NCBI RefSeq assembly: GCF_040359615.1
Contig: NZ_CP132942.1
Location: forward strand, 3,968,001-4,032,000
Reading direction: 5' to 3'
DNA length: 64,000 nucleotides
Source: Tunturibacter psychrotolerans
Lineage (GTDB): Bacteria > Acidobacteriota > Terriglobia > Terriglobales > Acidobacteriaceae
Position 1 is the stretch's first letter. Every line of letters begins with the position of its first letter. The position numbers were made by a program, and so were the translations under genes. The notes beneath the pieces are model-generated. The model saw only the letters and a program-made list of their open reading frames with translations. It had not been told where the DNA came from and did no database searches. Shown here piece after piece: positions 1-9,292 of this stretch.

Positions 1-2
1 CC

Positions 3-647
3 TACGGAGCACTCGGACACGTCAGCGTTGTTGTCCTCGGCATCTTCACCTTCACCATCGCCGGCCTAGACGGCGGCATCTATGCCACCCTCAACGAAGG
101 CATCGGTGCCGGAGCCTTCTTCATCCTCCTCGGTATCCTCTACGAGCGCTATGGCACCTACGACATGCGCGACTACGGCGGCCTGGCAGCCAAGCTTCCG
201 TGGATGGTGACTCTCTTCGTCATCACCACCTTGTCGGTCATCGGTCTTCCCATGCTCAACGGCTTCATCGGCGAATTTCTCGTCCTCACCGGCGCGATGC
301 AGTCGTCCGTCACCCACCACATCGGCTGGACGGTTCTCGGCACCACCGGCGTCATCCTGACCGCCTCCTACATGCTCTGGATGATTCAGCGTGTCTTCTA
401 TGGCGATCTGAACGAGAACACCGCCGACGTACCAGTCCCTGACGTCACCGCCCGCGAGCACCTCGCACTCTGGCCCCTCATCGCAGTCATGTTGGCCATG
501 GGCGTCGCATCCCCCTACTGGTTGCGAGCCATCGACACCGCAGGCACCTATCTCGCGCAGGAGCCCCCACCCGTCGAACCCGCCGCTTCGGCGATCCCAA
601 TCGACACGGAGTCACAGATACCCGCCGCCCAGGAGGCCACGAAGTAA
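3..647 (+). CDS. nuoM: NADH-quinone oxidoreductase subunit M, C-terminal part (cut by window edge)
   Basis: This is the C-terminal 214 residues of the antiporter-like NuoM subunit of respiratory complex I, a membrane proton-pumping module. The reading frame is open from the window edge, so the start lies outside. Recognisable stretches are ALGHVSVVVLGIF, FFILLGILYERYGTYDM, GGLAAKLPWM and NGFIGEFLVLTGA; the GEF glutamate is conserved in the family. Several transmembrane helices follow, then a short Pro/Ala-rich tail. The family usually has a His in the helix before the LYER motif (E. coli IAHGLSAAG); here the aligned residue is Glu (LNEGIGAG). The stop codon abuts the ATG of nuoN, so the two are co-transcribed and probably translationally coupled. 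Identification is firm; the effect of the His-to-Glu change is unknown. Confidence 0.95.
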   Translation, partial: YGALGHVSVVVLGIFTFTIAGLDGGIYATLNEGIGAGAFFILLGILYERYGTYDMRDYGGLAAKLPWMVTLFVITTLSVIGLPMLNGFIGEFLVLTGAMQSSVTHHIGWTVLGTTGVILTASYMLWMIQRVFYGDLNENTADVPVPDVTAREHLALWPLIAVMLAMGVASPYWLRAIDTAGTYLAQEPPPVEPAASAIPIDTESQIPAAQEATK

Positions 648-2168
648 ATGTCATCCAACGTCCTGGCCCTCCTTCCCGAACTCATCCTCACACTCGTCGG
701 CGTCTTCGTCATGTTGGCAGAGCCATGCCTGAAGCCCGGCTCCAGCCGCAAGCCTCTTGGCTGGTTCGCAATCGCCGGCACCGTCGGGTCTCTCATCGCC
801 AGTTGGTATCAGATTCAGTTCGGCACCATCCATGCCTTCTCGGGCACCATTCAAGTTGACGCTTTCTCCGTTCTCTTCCACTTTGTCATTGCCTCAGTCG
901 TCTTGGTCACTCTTCTGGGCTCATTGGACTTCTTTGAAGGCAACGCCAGCCACGCCGGCGAGTACTTCGCCCTTACTCTCTTCGGCGCCGTCGGCATGAT
1001 GCTGATGACCTGCTCGGTTGAGCTCCTCATGGTCTTCGTAGGCCTCGAGATTTCCTCCATCTCGACCTACATCATGTGCGGCTTCCGTAAGGGACAAGCC
1101 ACCGGCACTGAATCCTCTATCAAGTACTTCCTCCTTGGCTCCTTCGCCACAGCCTTCTTCCTTTACGGCGTAGCCCTGGCCTTCGGAGCCACAGGATCGA
1201 CCAACATCTACGCCGTCGCCCACGGCCTCGAGACGACCACGACCCCGGCCCTGGCCTTCACGGCGCTGGCCCTCATCATCATCGGCCTCGGCTTTAAAGT
1301 CTCCGCTGCCCCCTTCCATGTCTGGACCCCCGACGTCTACCAGGGCGCACCAGCCCCGGTCGTCGGACTAATGTCCACCGCCCCCAAAACTGCAGCCTTC
1401 GCGGTGCTTCTTCGCATCACCTTCACCAGCTTCCCCCTCTACCAGCATCGCTGGTCGATCCTGATGTGGGTTCTCGCCGCCCTGTCGATGACCATCGGCA
1501 ACCTCGGCGCACTACTCCAGCGCGATGTTAAGCGCATGCTCGCCTACTCCAGCATCGCCCACGCCGGCTACCTGTTGGTCGCTTTTACCGCATTTCCGTT
1601 TGATGGAATCGCCGCAGCGTGCTTCTACACCGCAACATACTCGGCCATGAACGTCGGTGTCTTCGCTGTCATTACCCAGGTCGCAGGCTACGACGAGCGC
1701 GCCAGAACCATCGACGACTTCACAGGCCTCGGCCAGAAGCGCCCCTACCTCGCCGCCCTCCTCAGCTTCTTCCTGCTCTCGCTCATCGGAATCCCCTTCA
1801 CGGGCGGCTTCTTCGGCAAGTTCTATGTTTTCTCAGCTGCTATCCACGGCGGGAACATGTGGCTCGCCATCATCGGCCTGCTCAACAGTGGCGTCGCCTG
1901 CTTCTACTATCTCCGGCTGCTTTCTGCCGTCTACACCCGCCCAGGAAGCGAGAGCACTCGCCTCAATCAGCTTCGACGCATCAGCGTCCCCGCAGCTATC
2001 GGTATTGCATTAGCCGCCGTCGCAACAGGCGCTCTCGGCATCCTGCCTAGCGGAGCCGTCTCCTTCGCTGAGTATGCGAGCCACTCGACCTTGATCGAAC
2101 AAGGCCGACAGGAGTGCGCCGCCTCTCCCGACAGCTGCAACCTACAACTCAATTACGACGTGAAATAA
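648..2168 (+). CDS. nuoN: NADH-quinone oxidoreductase subunit N
   Basis: A 506-residue polytopic membrane protein, close to the usual NuoN length of about 485. It is one of the three antiporter-like proton-pumping subunits of complex I. Family landmarks are [12 protein letters not shown], the Lys-containing [32 protein letters not shown], the [15 protein letters not shown] helix and [15 protein letters not shown]. The ATG follows directly on the TAA of nuoM with no spacer. The C-terminus ends in a short soluble tail with two Cys (ECAASPDSC), which is not a general NuoN feature. A large structured repeat begins three bases after the stop and a bidirectional terminator follows, so this is the end of the nuo operon. 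Confidence 0.97.
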   Translation: MSSNVLALLPELILTLVGVFVMLAEPCLKPGSSRKPLGWFAIAGTVGSLIASWYQIQFGTIHAFSGTIQVDAFSVLFHFVIASVVLVTLLGSLDFFEGNASHAGEYFALTLFGAVGMMLMTCSVELLMVFVGLEISSISTYIMCGFRKGQATGTESSIKYFLLGSFATAFFLYGVALAFGATGSTNIYAVAHGLETTTTPALAFTALALIIIGLGFKVSAAPFHVWTPDVYQGAPAPVVGLMSTAPKTAAFAVLLRITFTSFPLYQHRWSILMWVLAALSMTIGNLGALLQRDVKRMLAYSSIAHAGYLLVAFTAFPFDGIAAACFYTATYSAMNVGVFAVITQVAGYDERARTIDDFTGLGQKRPYLAALLSFFLLSLIGIPFTGGFFGKFYVFSAAIHGGNMWLAIIGLLNSGVACFYYLRLLSAVYTRPGSESTRLNQLRRISVPAAIGIALAAVATGALGILPSGAVSFAEYASHSTLIEQGRQECAASPDSCNLQLNYDVK

Positions 2169-2171
2169 CAC

Positions 2172-2352
2172 TGTCCTGCCGGACGGGCGCTCGGGTCACT
2201 TCGTGACGCGTATACCGGTCCAGGCAGGACAAGCTGCGGTGGTCCTCTCGTTGGTCGGAATCATAATTGCCGACCAGCGGGAGGCCCAGCCGAAGGGGTG
2301 TAAAAGTCACGAAGTGCCCGCTCCGCGCGCAGCGGGCCCGTCCGGCAGGACA
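2172..2352. repeat. Structured intergenic repeat, copy A
   Basis: A 181-base element three bases after the nuoN stop. Its ends form a perfect 17-bp inverted repeat (2172-2188 with 2336-2352). Inside are a second paired layer (CACTTCGTGAC with GTCACGAAGTG), a third (TATACC with GGTGTA) and an internal hairpin of 15 continuous pairs (2244-2258 with 2270-2284). Two of those pairs are T-G, that is U-G wobbles if the + strand is transcribed. A related element with the same inner blocks but different outer arms lies at 39417-39568. It may be a REP/MITE-like repeat or a structured RNA; the sequence alone does not decide. Confidence 0.8.
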
Positions 2353-2366
2353 CACCCGACCCCAAA

Positions 2367-2394
2367 AAAGGCCCCCGCAGAAGCGGAGGCCTTT
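2367..2394. terminator. Bidirectional terminator between nuoN and atpE
   Basis: A hairpin with 12-base arms (AAAGGCCCCCGC and GCGGAGGCCTTT, one mismatch) and a 4-base loop, preceded by an A-run and followed by Ts. It lies between two converging operons and can serve both. Confidence 0.8.
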
Positions 2395-2414
2395 CCCAAT
2401 AACAATCCAGAAGC

Positions 2415-2723
2415 TTACTGAACCTTCAAGAAGATGATGACGAAGGTGAACAGCGCCAGCGACTCAATAAACGCGAGACCAAGAATCAGGAAGATAAAGA
2501 TTCCAGGACGAGCGCCCGGGTTGCGTGCCAGCGCCTCAGTTGCCGACGCGGTCGCCTTACCCTGACCCAGACCGCAAAGACCAGCAGCCAACGCCATGCC
2601 AAGACCGGCAGCCAGAGGAACCCACTGGGCTCCGGGGCTAACAGCGGCAGCGCCCTGCGCAAAAGCCGGCGTCGCAAAAAGCAGCGCGGCCAACGACATA
2701 AACAGATATTGCAACTTCTTCAT
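2415..2723 (-). CDS. atpE: ATP synthase Fo subunit c
   Basis: A 102-residue protein with a signal-like N-terminus (basic MKK, hydrophobic run, ATPAFAQ cleavage-like site around residue 23) followed by the usual two-helix hairpin of the c-ring protomer. Helix 1 carries the Gly/Ala-rich packing motif (ALAAGLCGLGQGKA). The polar loop has RNPGARP, and helix 2 has the proton-carrying Glu in LAFIESLALF. Length exceeds the usual 70-80 residues because of the leader. The ATG is preceded by GGAG at a suitable distance. It lies 158 bp downstream of atpB, on the same strand. The Glu context fits an H+-type c subunit, though ion specificity was not analysed in detail. Confidence 0.96.
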   Translation of the reverse strand: MKKLQYLFMSLAALLFATPAFAQGAAAVSPGAQWVPLAAGLGMALAAGLCGLGQGKATASATEALARNPGARPGIFIFLILGLAFIESLALFTFVIIFLKVQ

Positions 2724-2881
2724 GGTGTTACTCCTGCCTCCGTGGATACGCCGCCAGTGGGTGGTTGATGCTCACCGTGCTGGCACCCTCACGCTATGCG
2801 GTGTTGTTGCACACTGCGAGAGGAGGCCCCAACGCAGCGAAACTTAGTAGCCCAGGGTTTAGCCCCGAGCCGCGCGAAACA

Positions 2882-3613
2882 CTAGTGATCGTGCGCCGTT
2901 GCCAGCGAAAGATAGATCGCCGCAAGTAGGAAGAACACGTAAGCCTGTACCACGGCAACGCCAAGGTGCAGCCCAAGAAAGATCAACGGAATTCCCACCG
3001 GCACCAGCGAAAAGAAGGCCAGCGTTACCAGATCGCCCGCAAACATATTGGCGTAAAGACGAACCGTGAGCGACAGGACGCGAGCAAGGTGCGAGATGAT
3101 TTCAATCGGCAGCAGTAGCGGGTACAACCACCACACCGGTCCCAGAAACTGCTTGACATACGCCCAGCCATTCTCCCGAATACCGTGGTAGTGGTAGTAA
3201 AAGAATGTAACAAGCGCAAATCCGAGCGGAACCACCGCATACGCAGTAGGCGACTTCAACCCGGGGATAATCCCCATCAGGTTCGCCAGCAGGATGAACA
3301 GACCCAGAGCCGTCAGATAGCTCGTGAACCGCTCAGATCCATGCCCGATAATCTGCGAGCCCTGCTCCGAGACGAACTCATGGGTAATCTCCGCCAGATG
3401 CTGCACACCGGCCGGCTTTTCGACGCTCAACGTCATCCGCACCAGGATGAAGTAAGCGACCAGAACCAGAAACACCAGCAACTCCATCGAAAACGCATCC
3501 GTAATCGGATATGCCGGGTGCTTCGGCTGCACGTGCAGCGCCTGCAGAAACGAGGTCGTAAACGCACCGAAGTGCTGATTCAAAAATTGGGTGAAGAGTG
3601 TCTGTGTCGGCAT
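2882..3613 (-). CDS. atpB: ATP synthase Fo subunit a
   Basis: A 243-residue membrane protein forming the stator half-channels next to the c-ring. The essential Arg is in LSLTVRLYANMFAGDL, and the C-terminal VAVVQAYVFFLLAAIYL helix matches the family's conserved last segment. The N-terminus begins MPTQTLFTQFLNQHFGAF and the protein has five to six hydrophobic segments. Its start is 43 bp after the stop of the AtpI-like gene, and atpE follows after 158 bp, so the order is atpZ-atpI-atpB-atpE. The remaining ATP synthase genes (b, delta, alpha, gamma, beta, epsilon) do not follow in this window. Confidence 0.96.
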   Translation of the reverse strand: MPTQTLFTQFLNQHFGAFTTSFLQALHVQPKHPAYPITDAFSMELLVFLVLVAYFILVRMTLSVEKPAGVQHLAEITHEFVSEQGSQIIGHGSERFTSYLTALGLFILLANLMGIIPGLKSPTAYAVVPLGFALVTFFYYHYHGIRENGWAYVKQFLGPVWWLYPLLLPIEIISHLARVLSLTVRLYANMFAGDLVTLAFFSLVPVGIPLIFLGLHLGVAVVQAYVFFLLAAIYLSLATAHDH

Positions 3614-3656
3614 ATAAAAATTAGCTTCTGCGAAACGTAATCTGCGAACGCCCGGC

Positions 3657-4067
3657 CTAAACCGTCCACGCTTTCATAAGCCTCAAACCCTCGACCGTCA
3701 GTGCAAACACACCCAGAGCGAGGCCAGCGGCAAGCGCGTAGACCGAACCATTCAGAATCTTAAGGCTAACATAAAGCAGCACCACGGTCAGCCCCAGCCG
3801 CAGGAAGAAACCGAACAAAATCAGTCCCATCGGCTTCACTTTCCCCCCGCCGTCCATCCTCACCATCACGGCGGTCATCAGCCGCAGCCACTCGAACAAG
3901 CCCGACCCCGAGATCAGCGATCCCACCAGCAGCAACACCGCCGACTGCCATCCCATCTTCCACCAGATCACCGGGGCCGCAATCGCAGTAATCACCACCA
4001 GCAACCGCAGCGCGCTCCAGATTGTCCGCTTGAAGTCCGCGTCGCTGAAGCTCTCCAACGTTCTCAC
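3657..4067 (-). CDS. AtpI-like ATP synthase subunit I (membrane assembly factor)
   Basis: A small protein with four hydrophobic segments (RLLVVITAIAAPVIWW; SAVLLLVGSLISGSGLF; PMGLILFGFFLRLGLTVVLLYV; YALAAGLALGVFALTV), the layout of the AtpI family that assists c-ring assembly. The frame could start as far upstream as 4169, inside atpZ. I chose the GTG at 4067 because GGAAGAGGG sits 7 bases before it and the hydrophilic segment upstream overlaps atpZ in another frame. That gives 136 residues, the normal size. Sequence conservation in this family is low, so the call rests on topology and on its place between atpZ and atpB. Confidence 0.75.
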   Translation of the reverse strand: MRTLESFSDADFKRTIWSALRLLVVITAIAAPVIWWKMGWQSAVLLLVGSLISGSGLFEWLRLMTAVMVRMDGGGKVKPMGLILFGFFLRLGLTVVLLYVSLKILNGSVYALAAGLALGVFALTVEGLRLMKAWTV

Positions 4068-4089
4068 AAAATCGCCCTCTTCCAACCCG

Positions 4090-4353
4090 TTATCCACGCT
4101 TGATGTACCGCGATGCCGTCCTGAAGATCTGCGTAAATCCAGCCACAGCCCCCAGCAGAATCCCCACAATCGAAATCCAGCTTTGATGAAAGTGCCGATC
4201 CAGCCAACTCCCCACCAGCCACCCGATCACGCACCCAGCCGGCAGCGCAATCGCCAACTGAATCATTGACTCCGCCTTCACCAGCTCGCCGAGCGCACCC
4301 TTCCCCCCGCCGCCCGTGCCATTCTCGCTCTTCCCTGCTCCGTCATCCGCCAT
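4090..4353 (-). CDS. AtpZ-like ATP synthase accessory membrane protein
   Basis: An 87-residue protein with a Gly-rich hydrophilic N-terminus (about 25 residues) and two transmembrane helices: AIALPAGCVIGWLVGSWLD and SIVGILLGAVAGFTQIFR. The LDRHFH hinge and the G-rich second helix are typical of AtpZ, a small partner of AtpI associated with Fo assembly and with Mg2+/Ca2+ effects in other bacteria. It is the first gene of the atpZ-atpI-atpB-atpE run, and its stop is 22 bp before the preferred atpI start. No other family fits better. Confidence 0.8.
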   Translation of the reverse strand: MADDGAGKSENGTGGGGKGALGELVKAESMIQLAIALPAGCVIGWLVGSWLDRHFHQSWISIVGILLGAVAGFTQIFRTASRYIKRG

Positions 4354-4466
4354 AGCAGCACCATTACACCACGCACACTCCCTTATGGCACACTTCTCTC
4401 GACAAGATCCTCTCGGTTCGCCTCGCTATACTGAGTTGTCAGCAACATCAAGCCAAAGGAATCCCT

Positions 4467-6230
<1,764 letters not shown>

Positions 6231-6287
6231 CGCCCAGGCGGCGACGCCAAACCCGTCGCCGCACCTCAAACGCGTTATCCTTACTCT

Positions 6288-7244
6288 GTGGCTACCTCCG
6301 CGACAACCGATCACGTCCTCGCTCCCGCGAAGCCGCACTCGCTGCTCGCCGACTACGCCACCCTGTTCAAACTGCGCATCTCCACGATGGTCATCATCAC
6401 CGCTGGAGCCGGCTTCTATCTAGGCAGCCTCCGTAGCGGAATCAGTCCCTTCCACGCAGGTTTTCTGCAAGCGCTTATCGGAATCGCGGTAGTCACCTGC
6501 GGCAGCAGCGCGCTCAACCAGGCACTCGAGCGAAAATCAGATTCACTCATGCGCCGCACCGCCGACCGCCCCATGGCAGCTGGCCGCATCTCTCTCGCCC
6601 ACGGCCTCATCCTCGGCTTCGCAGCAACGTTTCTCGGCGCGCTCTATCTGGCCTACACCACCAACCTCCTCACCGGCACCCTGACGTTGCTCACTGCCAT
6701 CGGCTACGTCGCCATCTACACCCCGCTCAAGCGCGTCACCACCATCAACACCTTCATCGGGGCCTTCCCAGGCGCTCTTCCGCCCCTCATCGGCTGGACC
6801 GCCGCGCGCGGGGTCATCGAGTGGCCCGGCGTCGCCCTCTTCGCCATCCTCTTCGTCTGGCAGTTCCCACACTTCATGGCCATCGGCTGGATGTACCGCG
6901 AAGACTACGCCCGCGCCGGAATCCGCCTCACCCCAAATCTTCCGAACGCCCGCTACGCCGCGCAAAGCACCGTCGTTCAAGCCCTCTTCTACGCAGTCCT
7001 CATGATCCCAACCAGCCTTTGGCTCAGCTGGTTCCACATCACTGGACTCCCTTACACCATCGTCGCGACCCTTCTCGGCCTCTGGTATCTCTATGCGACC
7101 ATCCGCTTTGCCCGCATTCTGCATGGTTCCAACGAGGCCGACAACACCGCGCTCGCCCGCAATCTTCTCAAAACCTCGGTTCTCTATCTGCCCTTGCTGA
7201 TGCTCGCCATGATTCTCAACGCACAGGGCCGCCTGCTCTTCTAA
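6288..7244 (+). CDS. ctaB: Haem O synthase (protohaem IX farnesyltransferase)
   Basis: A 318-residue UbiA-superfamily membrane prenyltransferase that attaches farnesyl to haem B to make haem O for cytochrome oxidases. The first Asp-rich site is QALERKSDSLMRRTADRPM, close to the family NxxxDxxxDxxMxRTxxRP pattern but with Ala-Leu-Glu-Arg in its first part. The second site is YREDYARAGIRL. The segments FPGALPPLIGW and FVWQFPHFMAIGW are characteristic. The start is GTG at 6288. No oxidase subunit or ctaA gene is adjacent. The next gene is a DUF420 protein, 27 bp downstream, which strengthens a cytochrome-oxidase maturation role. Confidence 0.93.
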   Translation: MATSATTDHVLAPAKPHSLLADYATLFKLRISTMVIITAGAGFYLGSLRSGISPFHAGFLQALIGIAVVTCGSSALNQALERKSDSLMRRTADRPMAAGRISLAHGLILGFAATFLGALYLAYTTNLLTGTLTLLTAIGYVAIYTPLKRVTTINTFIGAFPGALPPLIGWTAARGVIEWPGVALFAILFVWQFPHFMAIGWMYREDYARAGIRLTPNLPNARYAAQSTVVQALFYAVLMIPTSLWLSWFHITGLPYTIVATLLGLWYLYATIRFARILHGSNEADNTALARNLLKTSVLYLPLLMLAMILNAQGRLLF

Positions 7245-7271
7245 CCCATCTTCTACCCAGTAAGGAACGAA

Positions 7272-7835
7272 ATGCCCGCACCCATCGTCGCAGTCAGTCC
7301 CGACTATCGCACCCCACCCTCAGTCATCACCGCCATCATCGGAATCAGTGCAGTTGCCTCGCTCTTCCTCGCCTGGCTGGTCTACTATCATCCTCCGGTC
7401 GACGTCGCCGGAACGCACCTGGCCTTCCTGCCGGCACTCGACGCCGTCCTCAATGCCCTTTGTGCCTTCTTCCTTGTCCTTGGCTTTCGTTACATCCGTC
7501 GCCGCCAGATCACTGCACACAGAAACAGCATGTTCGGCGCCTTCATCGTCTCGAGCGTCTTTCTCGTCGCTTACATCGTGAACCACATCCTGCATGGCGA
7601 CATGCTCTTCCCCAGGGCCTATCCCATCGCTCGCTTCATCTATCTTTGGATTCTGCTGACACCGCACATTCTTCTTGCCGTCGTCTGCCTTCCCATGATC
7701 CTGATTACTTTCTTTCTCTCGCTCACCGGCCGCTTTCCTGCGCATCGCCGCCTTGCGCGCTGGACCTATCCGATATGGCTCTATGTCTCCGTCTCCGGCG
7801 TCATCGTCTACGCCATGCTGGCCTCCTATCGCTAA
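7272..7835 (+). CDS. DUF420 membrane protein (YozB/CtaM-like)
   Basis: A 187-residue protein with five predicted membrane helices. Family marks are HLAFLPALDAVLNALCAFFLVLGFRYI, RRRQITAHRNSM, and the pair HILHGD and TPHILLAVV with membrane His residues. DUF420 includes YozB of Bacillus and CtaM of Staphylococcus, the latter needed to mature a haem-copper oxidase (family knowledge). Placement right after haem O synthase supports the same role here. The start ATG has AAGGA 5 bases upstream. The product is confidently DUF420; the maturation role is inferred. Confidence 0.85.
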   Translation: MPAPIVAVSPDYRTPPSVITAIIGISAVASLFLAWLVYYHPPVDVAGTHLAFLPALDAVLNALCAFFLVLGFRYIRRRQITAHRNSMFGAFIVSSVFLVAYIVNHILHGDMLFPRAYPIARFIYLWILLTPHILLAVVCLPMILITFFLSLTGRFPAHRRLARWTYPIWLYVSVSGVIVYAMLASYR

Positions 7836-7875
7836 CGCCATCCCCGTCATCATCCGCCTGGAATCGTCTCACCCT

Positions 7876-8103
7876 ATGCAGCCAGACACTCGCAAGCTCC
7901 TCCGTACCGGCCTCCTCATCTTCGGCACCGGAGCCATCGCAGCCGCACTCATCTTCACGACATTTGGTGGCATCACCCGCCAGGGTCCCCACACAAACCT
8001 CGGCTGGCTCTCGCTGATGCTCGCCATGGGCTGCCTCCCCACAGGCTTCCTCACGCTTCTTCTCGCCGCCGTCAAACTCATCGGCGACCGCCACCACCGC
8101 TAA
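7876..8103 (+). CDS. Small two-helix membrane protein of unknown function
   Basis: A 75-residue protein starting MQPDTRKLLRTG, with two hydrophobic helices (LLIFGTGAIAAALIFTTFGG and GWLSLMLAMGCLPTGFLTLLLAAVKLIG) and a basic end DRHHR. The frame extends further upstream into the DUF420 gene, but the first residues of that extension look random, so the ATG at 7876 is preferred. It lies 40 bp after the DUF420 stop and a terminator follows, making it the last gene of the lysS-ctaB-DUF420 run. I do not recognise a family. Confidence 0.7.
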   Translation: MQPDTRKLLRTGLLIFGTGAIAAALIFTTFGGITRQGPHTNLGWLSLMLAMGCLPTGFLTLLLAAVKLIGDRHHR

Positions 8104-8124
8104 ATAATTCTTCCAGCTAAACAA

Positions 8125-8154
8125 AAAAGCCCCAGTCGGAAGACCGGGGCTTTT
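8125..8154. terminator. Bidirectional terminator
   Basis: Hairpin with arms AAGCCCCAGTC and GACCGGGGCTT (one A-C mismatch), GGAA loop, A-run before and T-run after. It lies between two converging genes. Confidence 0.85.
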
Positions 8155-8168
8155 GAATCAATCTCTAC

Positions 8169-9260
8169 TTACTTGCCTAAAGTCGGTGGGTTCGAACTGC
8201 TTCCCACCGCCGCTCCTGTCGCGCCCGTGCTAACTCCATCAAGCGACGCCTGGTACGACACAATCGTCTTCAACGTCTCGTAAGGAATCCCAGTCAGCGG
8301 CAACAGATGTCCATTCACCGCAAGCATCGGCGTCTGCTCGACATTCACATCCTGCGCCAATTTGATCGAAGCAGTCACCTGGTCCTTGGTCGCCTGAGTC
8401 GCTGCACAAGCATCGATCGCCGCCGGATCCAGCCCAGCCTTGGTCACCGCGTCCTTCAGCGTCTGATCCCCTGTCTCCGGAGTCAAAGCGCCCTGGGTAT
8501 CGAACACCGCCGCGGAGTAAACAAAGTACGCATCGTTCTTCTGTTTCTGCACGCAGTACCCATACGCCGCTGCCTTGAACGCGAACGGATGCAGATCGAC
8601 CAGCGGAAAGCTCTGGTACACAACACGCGCGTTCGGGAAGTCCTTCAACAGCTGGTCCATCGTGGATTGAGCTTCCTTGCAGTGCGGGCACTGCAGATCC
8701 GCAAACTCGACCAAAAGAAGATCCTTGCTCGTCGCGCCACGCGTCGCACCATCAGCGCGAGCCTGCAGCGTCTTACGCAGATCCGCGAATGGCGTAACGC
8801 CAAACGGCACGACCGCATCGCCTGCAACCGCATGCTTTCCATCCGGTGTCACAAAAAACGCTGTCGGCTGCACCTTTGCGTTGGGACTCTTGTCCGAAAC
8901 AAACACCACCACCTTGCTCACATTCGGAGCAGCGGTAGTCTGAATCGCCTCGACCCGCCAGATGCGGTTCGGATCATATCCCCACAACGCCTTCAAAAAA
9001 CCGTTGACCGTATCCACCGTCGGCGTAGAAGCCGTAAAGAACTTCTCATTCACAGGTGGAAATGGATCTGCCTTTGTCTGCTGTCCCAGGCTCTGCAACT
9101 GCAACGGAGCGCCAGCCTTCTGTGCCGCCGGTGCCGATTGCGCTGCCGGAGCCGGCTGTGCCGCCGCTCCTGCCCCTGTTTGCGCACCCGCCGTTACCGT
9201 AACGCTTAGAGCCGTCACGAATCCTGCCAACATCCACTGTGAAATCTTCAAAGACACCAT
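8169..9260 (-). CDS. DsbA-family thioredoxin-fold protein, exported
   Basis: A 363-residue protein with an N-terminal signal peptide (hydrophobic run, cleavage near VTAGAQ), an Ala/Pro/Gln-rich linker to about residue 60, a domain of about 100 residues, and a C-terminal DsbA-like thioredoxin fold. The active site is CPHC in FADLQCPHCKEAQ, and the cis-proline loop is VNVEQTPMLAVNG. Extra Cys residues (YGYCVQKQ, DACAATQ) lie in the helical insertion. It probably acts as a periplasmic disulfide oxidase or isomerase. It follows nadE by 32 bp on the same strand. The N-terminal domain is not one I can name. Confidence 0.85.
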   Translation of the reverse strand: MVSLKISQWMLAGFVTALSVTVTAGAQTGAGAAAQPAPAAQSAPAAQKAGAPLQLQSLGQQTKADPFPPVNEKFFTASTPTVDTVNGFLKALWGYDPNRIWRVEAIQTTAAPNVSKVVVFVSDKSPNAKVQPTAFFVTPDGKHAVAGDAVVPFGVTPFADLRKTLQARADGATRGATSKDLLLVEFADLQCPHCKEAQSTMDQLLKDFPNARVVYQSFPLVDLHPFAFKAAAYGYCVQKQKNDAYFVYSAAVFDTQGALTPETGDQTLKDAVTKAGLDPAAIDACAATQATKDQVTASIKLAQDVNVEQTPMLAVNGHLLPLTGIPYETLKTIVSYQASLDGVSTGATGAAVGSSSNPPTLGK

Positions 9261-9292
9261 CCTCCGCCGCCGCTATGCGCGCAGCTCCTCTA

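Noticed and set aside
6821..8017. A 398-residue + frame across ctaB and the DUF420 gene
   Set aside because: Arg/His/Pro/Ser-rich shadow in a second frame; both real genes have motifs and ribosome sites.
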